Positions 1 to 6,870 of a stretch of 18,599 nt of DNA are shown piece by piece; position 1 is the first letter of the stretch; each line of letters begins with the position of its first letter. The notes beneath the pieces are model-generated. The model ran no database searches, had not been told where the DNA came from, and saw nothing but the letters and a program-made list of their open reading frames with translations. Position numbers and translations under genes: made by a program. Source of the stretch: CAZJAT01 sp964544145 (lineage in GTDB: Bacteria > Hydrothermota > 32-111); the NCBI GenBank assembly GCA_964544145.1, contig CAZJAT010000030.1:1-18599 (forward strand), given 5' to 3'.

Positions 1-722
1 TATCCGGAGGAGCCGCACTGAAACCGGAAGTGGCAGAGGCATTTGAATCATTCGGCTTTACGCTGTTTCAGGGTTATGGTCTCACGGAAACAAGTCCAAT
101 AGCATCTATAAATCCAACTGCTAAATATAAGCATGCTTCAATTGGTATACCTGTTGAGGGTGTTGACATAGACATACATAATCCCAATGAAAATGGTGAA
201 GGCGAGATCAGGATTAAGGGACCTATTCTTATGAAAGGGTATTACAGGAACAGCAAAGCAACAGATGAGGTTATTATTGACGGATGGTTCTATTCAGGTG
301 ATATCGGTTATATGGATGATGAGGGTTATTTCTACATTTCAGGCAGAAAAAAAGCATTGATTGTATCTGATGCTGGAAAGAATATCTATCCTGAAGAGAT
401 TGAAGAAAAACTCAATGAGAGTATTTTTATTGAAGAGTCATTGGTTTTGCCTGTGAAGAACAAGGTATCGGGCAGAGAAGAGGTTGGAGCTATTATCTAT
501 CCTTCCCCTGAACTGATTGAAAGGGTTATGAGAGAATTGTCAGAGGATGAAGCAAAGAATAAATTGAGGAAAAAGATAGGCAGGGAGATAAAAATTATCT
601 CCAATTCATTGGCATCATACAAAAGGATTAAACATTTCACATTACGTTATGAAGAATTTCCAAAGACAACCACAAAAAAAATCAAGCGGTATTTATTTAA
701 TAATATCACTATTGACACTTAG
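1..722 (+). CDS. Long-chain acyl-CoA synthetase (AMP-forming), C-terminal part; 5' end outside window
   Basis: This is the 3' part of an AMP-dependent acyl-CoA synthetase, which activates fatty acids to acyl-AMP and then acyl-CoA, usually at the inner membrane. The reading frame is open from base 3 (SGGAAL, the usual stretch before the core motif), so the GTG at 30 is internal and not a start. Visible family motifs are YGLTET (75-92), GWFYSGDIGYMDDEG (around 283-327), GRKKALIV followed by GKNIYPEEIE (the linker to the mobile C-terminal domain), and PKTTTKKIKR near the end, where the catalytic lysine normally lies. The C-terminus looks complete and of normal length. The last 74 bases overlap the next gene in another frame. 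The family is certain; chain-length specificity cannot be read from this fragment. Confidence 0.9.
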   Translation, partial: SGGAALKPEVAEAFESFGFTLFQGYGLTETSPIASINPTAKYKHASIGIPVEGVDIDIHNPNENGEGEIRIKGPILMKGYYRNSKATDEVIIDGWFYSGDIGYMDDEGYFYISGRKKALIVSDAGKNIYPEEIEEKLNESIFIEESLVLPVKNKVSGREEVGAIIYPSPELIERVMRELSEDEAKNKLRKKIGREIKIISNSLASYKRIKHFTLRYEEFPKTTTKKIKRYLFNNITIDT

Positions 723-1131
723 TCTTGCTGCTTGCACATATTCCTTTGTAAAGGGTTCATTGCCATACAGGGATATCGCAGTTAAACAGATTATCAATAA
801 TTCATATTATGATATATTGTCTGAGATTTCAAATCAGGCAATATATGATATATTTCCTCAATATGCTTCTGTCCAGATCAAGGATAACAGCGAAAATGTT
901 CTTACAATGACTATTAATGAATATGAAAGGATTCCATCCAATTATGATGATAATGGCAATATCATTAATTATGACTATTTATTAAAAACAGTGTTCAGCA
1001 TCAATGAAGATGCAAAACCAGTCAATATAAGAAGAAATATGGCAGCAGAGCTGACAGAAGAACAGTGCAGGGATTCAATTGTTAATGATGCTGTGAAGAA
1101 TTATATTGACAAAATAAGAGAATCTATGTAA
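649..1131 (+). CDS. LptE-like outer-membrane lipoprotein (LPS-assembly type)
   Basis: A 160-residue lipoprotein. A basic n-region (residues 1-12) and a hydrophobic stretch lead to a lipobox LAAC with the acylated cysteine at residue 29. The mature start (CTYSFVKGSLP, then a predicted strand-helix with IAVKQI and ILSEISNQAIYDIF) follows the pattern of LptE, the lipoprotein that plugs the LptD barrel during LPS export. The similarity is by pattern only and the family is divergent, so a generic lipoprotein is possible. The ATG at 649 is chosen because any later start would remove the lysines needed in the signal peptide. This forces a 74-base out-of-frame overlap with the acyl-CoA synthetase gene. 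I see no Shine-Dalgarno site before it, so translation may be coupled to the upstream gene. Confidence 0.6.
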   Translation: MKNFQRQPQKKSSGIYLIISLLTLSLAACTYSFVKGSLPYRDIAVKQIINNSYYDILSEISNQAIYDIFPQYASVQIKDNSENVLTMTINEYERIPSNYDDNGNIINYDYLLKTVFSINEDAKPVNIRRNMAAELTEEQCRDSIVNDAVKNYIDKIRESM

Positions 1132-1134
1132 GTA

Positions 1135-1162
1135 TTGACATTTAATAAATTTATGATAATCT
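1135..1162 (+). promoter_or_regulatory. Possible sigma70-type promoter for the HU unit
   Basis: A perfect TTGACA (1135-1140) begins three bases after the upstream stop codon. The -10 element is not clear: GATAAT (1155-1160) is a good match at a short 14-base spacing, and TAATCT (1157-1162) is a weak match at 16. HU starts at 1188, which suits a transcription start near 1168. Confidence 0.4.
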
Positions 1163-1187
1163 AACAATAAAAAATCAGGGGGATTTT

Positions 1188-1478
1188 ATGACGAAAACGA
1201 AATCTGATATTGTTGATATGATTGCTGAGAAAACGGGAGTGATTAGAAAGGATGTATCAGCATGTATAGAAGAACTCATCAATGCAGTCACTGAAGTGCT
1301 GGAAAACAGGGACAGGATTGAAATAAGAGGACTTGGCGTGTTTAAGACAAAGAAGAGGAATGCCAGAACAGCAAAGCATCCGAGAACAGGCAACACCATT
1401 GAAGTGCCGGAAAGATATGTGCCGGCTTTCAAGCCATCTAAGCTATTAAAGGAAAAAGTAGAGAAAGCCAACAAATAG
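1188..1478 (+). CDS. HU/IHF-family nucleoid DNA-binding protein
   Basis: A 96-residue protein of the HU/IHF family, small dimeric proteins that bend and compact DNA in the nucleoid. It begins with the usual helical region (MTKTKSDIVDMIAEKTGV) and carries the core signature GLGVFKTKKRNARTAKHPRTG, including the proline (in HPRTG) that intercalates in the DNA minor groove. It ends with VPAFKPSKLLKEKV, as HU does. The length is near the family norm of about 90. The ATG at 1188 follows an AGGGGG site at 1178-1182. The stop codon overlaps the Shine-Dalgarno site of the next tiny gene, so the two are probably co-transcribed. HU and the IHF subunits cannot be told apart here. Confidence 0.93.
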   Translation: MTKTKSDIVDMIAEKTGVIRKDVSACIEELINAVTEVLENRDRIEIRGLGVFKTKKRNARTAKHPRTGNTIEVPERYVPAFKPSKLLKEKVEKANK

Positions 1479-1486
1479 GAGGAATC

Positions 1487-1582
1487 GTGCCCTGCGGAAG
1501 AAAACGTAAAAGGAAGAAGATTGCCACTCATAAAAGAAAAAAGAGAAGAAAGGCAATGAGACACAAAAAGAAGATCAGATAA
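1487..1582 (+). CDS. Tiny basic ribosomal-type protein, AURKAIP1/COX24 (mS38/bS22-like) family
   Basis: A 31-residue, extremely basic peptide read from a GTG codon: it begins MPCGRKRKRKKIATHKRKKR and ends RHKKKIR. The PCGxKRKR...ATHKRKKR pattern is that of the short bacterial proteins named AURKAIP1/COX24 domain proteins, found in Bacteroidota and Chlorobi and related to mitochondrial mS38 and mycobacterial bS22. They are thought to bind the small ribosomal subunit. A perfect AGGAGG (1477-1482) sits four bases before the GTG and overlaps the HU stop codon, which strongly supports translation. The gene ends five bases before tRNA-Arg, so HU, this protein and the tRNA probably share a transcript. 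It is short enough to be missed by standard gene callers. The family assignment is from memory of the motif. Confidence 0.8.
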   Translation: MPCGRKRKRKKIATHKRKKRRKAMRHKKKIR

Positions 1583-1587
1583 TATAT

Positions 1588-1660
1588 GCACCCGTAGCTC
1601 AATGGATAGAGCAGCGGATTCCGATTCCGCAGGCTGAAGGTTCAAATCCTTTCGGGTGTA
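1588..1660 (+). tRNA. tRNA-Arg (anticodon CCG)
   Basis: A complete 73-base cloverleaf. The acceptor arm GCACCCG pairs with CGGGTGT (one G-T pair) and is followed by discriminator A. The D-arm is GCTC/GAGC. The anticodon stem GCGGA/TCCGC encloses loop TTCCGAT with anticodon CCG at 1621-1623. The T-arm is GAAGG/CCTTT with loop TTCAAAT. No CCA is encoded. It lies five bases after the tiny basic gene and is probably processed from the same transcript. Confidence 0.95.
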
Positions 1661-1668
1661 TGATGCTA

Positions 1669-1697
1669 TTGACATTATTTTGTTTTTCAATTAAAAT
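1669..1697 (+). promoter_or_regulatory. Strong sigma70-type promoter for the beta-propeller gene
   Basis: TTGACA (1669-1674) and TAAAAT (1692-1697) are separated by exactly 17 bases, a perfect -35 and a five-of-six -10. Transcription would start near 1704, giving a leader of about 58 bases before the ATG at 1763. It begins nine bases after tRNA-Arg. Confidence 0.75.
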
Positions 1698-1752
1698 TAT
1701 ATTAAATGGAGGCAGAGATTAATAGCAAGAAAAGGAAACTCATAACTCAAAT

Positions 1753-1758
1753 AGGAGG
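1753..1758 (+). promoter_or_regulatory. Ribosome binding site fixing the start at 1763
   Basis: AGGAGG is four bases before ATG 1763, which opens directly into a signal peptide. The longer reading from 1706 has no such site and would add a basic, non-signal extension, so 1763 is preferred. Confidence 0.85.
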
Positions 1759-1762
1759 TAAA

Positions 1763-3649
1763 ATGAAGAAGGTTCTTTTAACCTCACTTCTCGTATTGGT
1801 AATGGTATTTGCATTTGCACTGACAAATGACAATATCAGATTAATCAATGCGCAACCCGAAAATGCAAAACCCATAACAATGCCCATAGCTAAAGACGCT
1901 GATGCAATTGCAGCAGGCGGAGTGGCTATATTTGACCTTGGCGGCGATATGAGAGGTTTTGCACCTACACCCTTAACATCCATTATTTCTGACCCAGCTG
2001 GAAATTACATTCAGGTAGTTTCAGCTTTGGCAAATAGTGGTGTGTTTGAAGGTGTGTATTACACAATCTCAACAGATGGCGGCGGAACATGGGCTGCACC
2101 TGTGAGAATCACAGCAGCAGGCGGATGGCTGAGGAATTATAATGCAATAGCAGCCGATCCTACAGCATGGTATCCCAGTGTAGTGGCTTGTCAGAGATCA
2201 GCCTCAATGTTCGGTACATGGTATACAACCGATTTACTCGGTCCCGGCGGCGGATCATGGACAACACCTGCTCTGATATCAGATACAGTAAACTGGTTGG
2301 CATATATGCCTTCAGTAACTGTTAATGCAGATGGTTCCAAGATTGCTTATGTGGCATATGACGGATATGGTGCATATGGACGCAACTATTCAAGTGATTA
2401 TGGTTCCACATGGGGCACATATGACTATGATGAAGACATGATCTATGACATGGATGGTGTTGATGTATCAAAGGTCGTATGGGGCGCAGGCGACATGGTT
2501 TATGGTTTCCTCGGCGGTACATTTGCAGAGGATTATCAGAGATCAGATATCGCAGCATCCGGTCCGGACTGGTGTATATCTGTCGGTCTTTCTGTATCAT
2601 CCGACGGTGGAGCAGATTATGATACCATTCAGCCTCTTTTCGGTGGACATTCGCTCCCCCAGAGAGCAACAATGAATGGTGACCCAGTAACATATTATAT
2701 TGACACATTAGACAATGGTGTTGTTGATATGGAACCTGTATCAGCTTTCCTTGACACAGTCACAGGCGGCTGGACAGATGATTTGGGCAATTCACTTGCA
2801 GATGGTTTTGGTTCATGGTGGTATTGGTGGGATGCAGAGTATTATAATGGTGCTCTCTATGCAGCAATCCCCATGGCAGATATGTTCTTTGATTATTATG
2901 ACAGCGGAACAGCCCTCTATACATTCCCATGGGCCGGTCAATCCATTATGCTAGGCAGAATGGATATCACAGGCGGAGATACGGAATTTACATGGGTTGT
3001 CGCAGATGTACATGATGATGTCATATTGGATACATTCGGTAATACAGCAACATGGAGAGGTAATGCTTACAGTGCAAACCTCGTCTTTGACGGCACAGAT
3101 GTATATGTCGTTTATGTTGATTATCCTGATACAGCAACAGGTATATCATCAATTGAAGTAATCAAATGGGATCAGGCAACAGATATACCTTGGCTTGCAT
3201 CAACACCGGCAGTACTGAATGCAGGTGTATATGAAGTTGAAGCATCAATGAATATTGATGCAAACAATCTCATCCATATAGGTGCAGTGTCCGGTACAGA
3301 AGATTCCATCTATTACTGGAATGTTGATTATACAACATTGGTATTTGACATAAATGTCGGTATTGAAGACAGTAAGACAGAGCTTAATAATAATGTATCA
3401 TTCTTCAATGTACCTTCAATTGTCAGAGAGAATGGCGAGATTTCATTCTCACTCAATAGTGCATCAAATGTTACCATTTCACTGTATGACTTAACCGGAA
3501 GGGAAGTTACAGTGCTTGCAAACAGCAGTTTCAATGCAGGAACACATACAGTAAGAGTCAGCACGGCTGATCTTTCACAGGGTGTTTATTTTGCAAGTAT
3601 AAAGACAGATACTAGGAATGATTCAAAGAAGATTATAGTAGTTAAGTAA
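1763..3649 (+). CDS. Secreted Asp-box (BNR/sialidase-like) beta-propeller protein with T9SS-type C-terminal tail
   Basis: A 628-residue exported protein of unknown activity. It starts with a signal peptide (MKKVLLTSLLVLVMVFAFA). The body is rich in Gly, Trp, Tyr and Asp in short blade-like repeats and holds two textbook Asp-boxes, STDGGGTW (residues 103-110) and SSDYGSTW (210-217), which mark sialidase/BNR-type beta-propellers. Catalytic sialidase residues are not evident, so enzyme activity should not be assumed. Residues 550-628 form a T9SS type A-like sorting domain: ISFSL, VTISLYDLTGREV, GTHTVRV, LSQGVYFASI and the terminal KKIIVVK. The usual YPNP start of that domain is degenerate here (FNVPS). 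The gene has its own promoter and terminator and is probably well expressed. It may be a surface or secreted binding protein, anchored or released by the T9SS. Confidence 0.8.
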   Translation: MKKVLLTSLLVLVMVFAFALTNDNIRLINAQPENAKPITMPIAKDADAIAAGGVAIFDLGGDMRGFAPTPLTSIISDPAGNYIQVVSALANSGVFEGVYYTISTDGGGTWAAPVRITAAGGWLRNYNAIAADPTAWYPSVVACQRSASMFGTWYTTDLLGPGGGSWTTPALISDTVNWLAYMPSVTVNADGSKIAYVAYDGYGAYGRNYSSDYGSTWGTYDYDEDMIYDMDGVDVSKVVWGAGDMVYGFLGGTFAEDYQRSDIAASGPDWCISVGLSVSSDGGADYDTIQPLFGGHSLPQRATMNGDPVTYYIDTLDNGVVDMEPVSAFLDTVTGGWTDDLGNSLADGFGSWWYWWDAEYYNGALYAAIPMADMFFDYYDSGTALYTFPWAGQSIMLGRMDITGGDTEFTWVVADVHDDVILDTFGNTATWRGNAYSANLVFDGTDVYVVYVDYPDTATGISSIEVIKWDQATDIPWLASTPAVLNAGVYEVEASMNIDANNLIHIGAVSGTEDSIYYWNVDYTTLVFDINVGIEDSKTELNNNVSFFNVPSIVRENGEISFSLNSASNVTISLYDLTGREVTVLANSSFNAGTHTVRVSTADLSQGVYFASIKTDTRNDSKKIIVVK

Positions 3650-3660
3650 GTATCTTATAT

Positions 3661-3692
3661 ATAGGAGGGCAATTGCCCTCCTATTTTTTTTT
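3661..3692 (+). terminator. Intrinsic terminator after the beta-propeller gene
   Basis: A perfect 24-base inverted repeat with arms ATAGGAGGGCAA and TTGCCCTCCTAT (3661-3684) is followed by nine Ts. It lies 12 bases after the stop codon and only 38 bases before the next start codon, leaving no visible room for a new promoter between them. Confidence 0.92.
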
Positions 3693-3722
3693 CAATATTT
3701 AGTATCAACAAGGAGAGTAGAT

Positions 3723-6700
3723 ATGTTCCTAAAAAGAGGATTCCTCTGCTCAGTCATTATTTTACTTGTTTTATTATTCTCTATTAATATCTTTGCAGGT
3801 ATTACAGGTAAGATTACAGGCAGAGTAATTGATAAGCAGACAAAGGAAGGGCTCCCGGGAGTCAATGTAATTATTCCTGAACTGCAAATGGGAGCTGCTA
3901 CCGATGCTGACGGTTACTACTTCATCCTTAATGTGCCTGTCGGAACATATTCAGTAACAGCACAGATGATTACCTATGGTTCTGTAACAATGGAACAGGT
4001 GATGGTCAATGCTGATATTGCTACAACAGTCAATTTTGAACTGGTGCCGCAGGCGATTCAGGTTGAAGGTGTGACAGTTACAGCAAAGAAAAAACTTGTG
4101 GAAACCAATGTAACATCAAAACAGAGAACAATTGACCAGGAATTCCTGGATGAGATGACAGGTAATGATGTTATGGAGGTTGTTGCAACCAATGCCGGTA
4201 TTTCCGGAGAAGGTCAGAATCTTCACGTCAGGGGCGGAAGAACTGATGAAGTGGGATATATGGTTGACGGTATGTCAATTGTTGACCCTGTTACCAAGAC
4301 ATTGGGAGCTACAATAAACAAGAATGCAGTAGCAGAAATTAAGGTTATGACCGGTGGATTCTCCGCAGAATACGGTGAAGCAATGTCCGGTGTAATCAAT
4401 ATTGTAACAAAAGAAGGCGGAAAAGCTTATAATGGAACTGTGAAATATGCCGGCAATTCCTTCCTTCCCACAGATGTAAATTATGGTGATAATAGATTGG
4501 AATTTGCCATAGGCGGACCGGTTATTACAGAGAATATCAGATTCTTTTTATCCGGTGATGCTTATTCAACCAATGACTGGGCACCGGCATTCCATGAAAC
4601 ACCTGACTATTATTATTCAGGCGACAGTGCATTTGTATGGTTAATTCCGACAGTCACTGGAACCGATTCTTCAGGTATATGGACAACTGATACAACATTC
4701 ACTACATATGTCTGGAATGAAGATTCTGTACCATATTTTGAGATTAAATATGATACACTCTTCTCACCGGATTCATTTGCTGTTGTGGATACCATTAGTG
4801 GAGACACAACATATCAGCCATATACATTTGTTTATTCATATCCCGGTGTGGACACTGTTCTTGAAAACAGATATGGTCCTAAATACTGGGATAATCTGGG
4901 ACCTGCAATGCCCCATCATATGTCTCATGAATATCATGGACAATTGAAATTCACCATGAAACCGACAAATAATCTAAAGATTAATTTCGGCGGTTTCTTC
5001 TCGCATCAGTCATTGCAGAATTATGCAAATAATCTCAAATATAATTTAGAAAAATACAGATCAGCAAATACAGATGGATATCAGGCAAATGCAACAGTCA
5101 ACTGGATGCTCAATGAAAGGAATTTCCTGACAATAACAGGAAATTATTTCTATACAACAACAACAATTGCACCGGAATTCTTTGAGCCCATTGCTACTGC
5201 TGATACAACATATACACCAACAGAAGAGGCAATACCTGAATGGTATGAATTCTGGAAGGCATATGGTTTGACAGATACAACTATATTCAAGGATTTGCCG
5301 AGTAATAATGATAAATGGAGTTATAATTCACCATGGGGATATTGGAATGCATCACAGTACAGGACACAGTATATATATCCCAATTATTATGGTTATATGA
5401 ATTACAGATATTCCAATTATATTGCAGTTAAGGGTGATTGGACAAGCCAGATAGGCAGATTCCATGAACTCAAAGCAGGTGTGGAATTCAAGAAATTTGA
5501 ACTCTATCAATGGGATCTCTATTTACCATGGGATCCGAATCCATTTGAAGACAATTATCACACATTCCCGATGCAATTGGCTGCATATGCACAGGATAAG
5601 ATGGAGTTTGAGGGAATGGTAGTCAATCTCGGTTTGAGATTTGATTATCTTGCCTCCAATACACCTTATTATGTGAATCCGCTTGATGTTTCAGATCCAA
5701 TGCTTATTCCTGATACAACAATCAGCGGTACTGATACAACAATAGTGGATATACCAAATACAGAATCAGATAATGTGAAGATTGCAGAACCCAAATATCA
5801 GGTTTCACCGCGTTTGGGTATATCGCATCCTATCACAGAGACATCTGTACTGCATTTCAATTATGGTCATTTCTTCCAGACACCTCAGATGGATTACCTT
5901 TTCAGCGGTATTGGTGTCAATATTGCTAAGAGGGGTAATTCGCTGGTCGGTGATCCCAATCTGGGCGCTGAAAGGACCATTGCCTATGAAATCGGTATAG
6001 CAACGCAGATAGGTGTGGATATGGCTGTTGATTTCACAGCATATTATAAAGACATATATGGTCTTATAGGTTCAAGAAAGATATACTCAATACCTCAGAC
6101 ATATTATGCTTATCAGAATATTGAGTATGGAAATGTAAAGGGCTTTGAGATTGCTTTCCAGAAAAATGGCAAGTATTTCTCAGGTAATATTGCTTATACA
6201 CTCTCATTTGCAAAAGGTACTGCATCTGATGCATTTGAGGGATATGAAACAAGCTATTATTATTCAGACCCTGTAACAGGAACAGGTATGGATATGCCGA
6301 AGATTCCTTATTATCTCAGTTATGATCAGAGACATCTTGTTAATTTTGTGCTGACATTCAGAATGCCTCAGGGTGAATTACCTGCATATGCCGACAATTG
6401 GTCATTGACATTGAACAATGCACTGGCATCGGGTACACCTTATACACCGGAGAATCTGAAGGGTGAGATTACAGGCACAAAGAATTCAGAGAGATTGCCC
6501 TGGACATCCAATACGGATTTGAAATTCAGAAAGGGATTCAAACTTGGTCCCATTATGCCGAATTTCTATATACAGGTGACCAATCTTCTCAATGTAAAGA
6601 ATGTAACAGATGTTTATGTTACAACAGGATTACCTGATGAGAATGGTGAGATTGCAACATGGAAAATCAGTGATTTTCCTGAAACAACAATCGGTTCACC

Positions 6701-6857
6701 AGGTTATGATGTAAGAAGGGATCTCGATATGGATGGTGTGTGTACTTCAGAGGAATATTACACAGCAGCTGTTGCATCATATACAGATCAATTGGCTGAC
6801 CCGACAAATTACTCTTCACCAAGAATTATAACTGTCGGCTTCGACTTCTCGTTCTAA
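3723..6857 (+). CDS. TonB-dependent outer-membrane receptor with carboxypeptidase-regulatory-like N-domain
   Basis: A 1044-residue outer-membrane protein. The signal peptide is residues 1-25. A carboxypeptidase regulatory-like domain (about 28-112) shows GRVIDKQTKEGLPGVNVII, TDADGYYFI and PVGTYSVTA. The plug domain (about 118-230) includes NLHVRGGRTDEVGYMVDGMS and ends in GVINIVTKEGG. The rest is a 22-strand-type barrel rich in aromatic strands, ending ITVGFDFSF with the terminal phenylalanine expected of a BAM signal. Such receptors import large or scarce ligands using TonB energy; the substrate cannot be read from sequence, and no adjacent SusD partner is present. AGGAGA (3711-3716) precedes the ATG by six bases. 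The next gene starts 13 bases after the stop, so the two are co-transcribed. Confidence 0.9.
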   Translation: MFLKRGFLCSVIILLVLLFSINIFAGITGKITGRVIDKQTKEGLPGVNVIIPELQMGAATDADGYYFILNVPVGTYSVTAQMITYGSVTMEQVMVNADIATTVNFELVPQAIQVEGVTVTAKKKLVETNVTSKQRTIDQEFLDEMTGNDVMEVVATNAGISGEGQNLHVRGGRTDEVGYMVDGMSIVDPVTKTLGATINKNAVAEIKVMTGGFSAEYGEAMSGVINIVTKEGGKAYNGTVKYAGNSFLPTDVNYGDNRLEFAIGGPVITENIRFFLSGDAYSTNDWAPAFHETPDYYYSGDSAFVWLIPTVTGTDSSGIWTTDTTFTTYVWNEDSVPYFEIKYDTLFSPDSFAVVDTISGDTTYQPYTFVYSYPGVDTVLENRYGPKYWDNLGPAMPHHMSHEYHGQLKFTMKPTNNLKINFGGFFSHQSLQNYANNLKYNLEKYRSANTDGYQANATVNWMLNERNFLTITGNYFYTTTTIAPEFFEPIATADTTYTPTEEAIPEWYEFWKAYGLTDTTIFKDLPSNNDKWSYNSPWGYWNASQYRTQYIYPNYYGYMNYRYSNYIAVKGDWTSQIGRFHELKAGVEFKKFELYQWDLYLPWDPNPFEDNYHTFPMQLAAYAQDKMEFEGMVVNLGLRFDYLASNTPYYVNPLDVSDPMLIPDTTISGTDTTIVDIPNTESDNVKIAEPKYQVSPRLGISHPITETSVLHFNYGHFFQTPQMDYLFSGIGVNIAKRGNSLVGDPNLGAERTIAYEIGIATQIGVDMAVDFTAYYKDIYGLIGSRKIYSIPQTYYAYQNIEYGNVKGFEIAFQKNGKYFSGNIAYTLSFAKGTASDAFEGYETSYYYSDPVTGTGMDMPKIPYYLSYDQRHLVNFVLTFRMPQGELPAYADNWSLTLNNALASGTPYTPENLKGEITGTKNSERLPWTSNTDLKFRKGFKLGPIMPNFYIQVTNLLNVKNVTDVYVTTGLPDENGEIATWKISDFPETTIGSPGYDVRRDLDMDGVCTSEEYYTAAVASYTDQLADPTNYSSPRIITVGFDFSF

Positions 6858-6860
6858 ATT

Positions 6861-6866
6861 GGAGGA
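6861..6866 (+). promoter_or_regulatory. Ribosome binding site fixing the start at 6871
   Basis: GGAGGA lies four bases before ATG 6871. The in-frame TTG at 6859 overlaps this site and would add only MEEC, so it is not the start. Confidence 0.85.
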
Positions 6867-6870
6867 ATGT

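Noticed and set aside
1175..1690. Minus-strand open frame of 171 residues
   Set aside because: It lies antisense to HU, the tiny basic gene and tRNA-Arg, has no family pattern, and has no ribosome site; it is a shadow of the HU region.
1706..1762. N-terminal extension of the beta-propeller protein
   Set aside because: The strong ribosome site and signal peptide begin at 1763; the extension is basic and lacks its own ribosome site.
2322..2708. Minus-strand His-rich frame of 128 residues
   Set aside because: It is a shadow of the beta-propeller gene; its composition reflects antisense reading of Tyr/Asp/Gly codons and it has no start signal.
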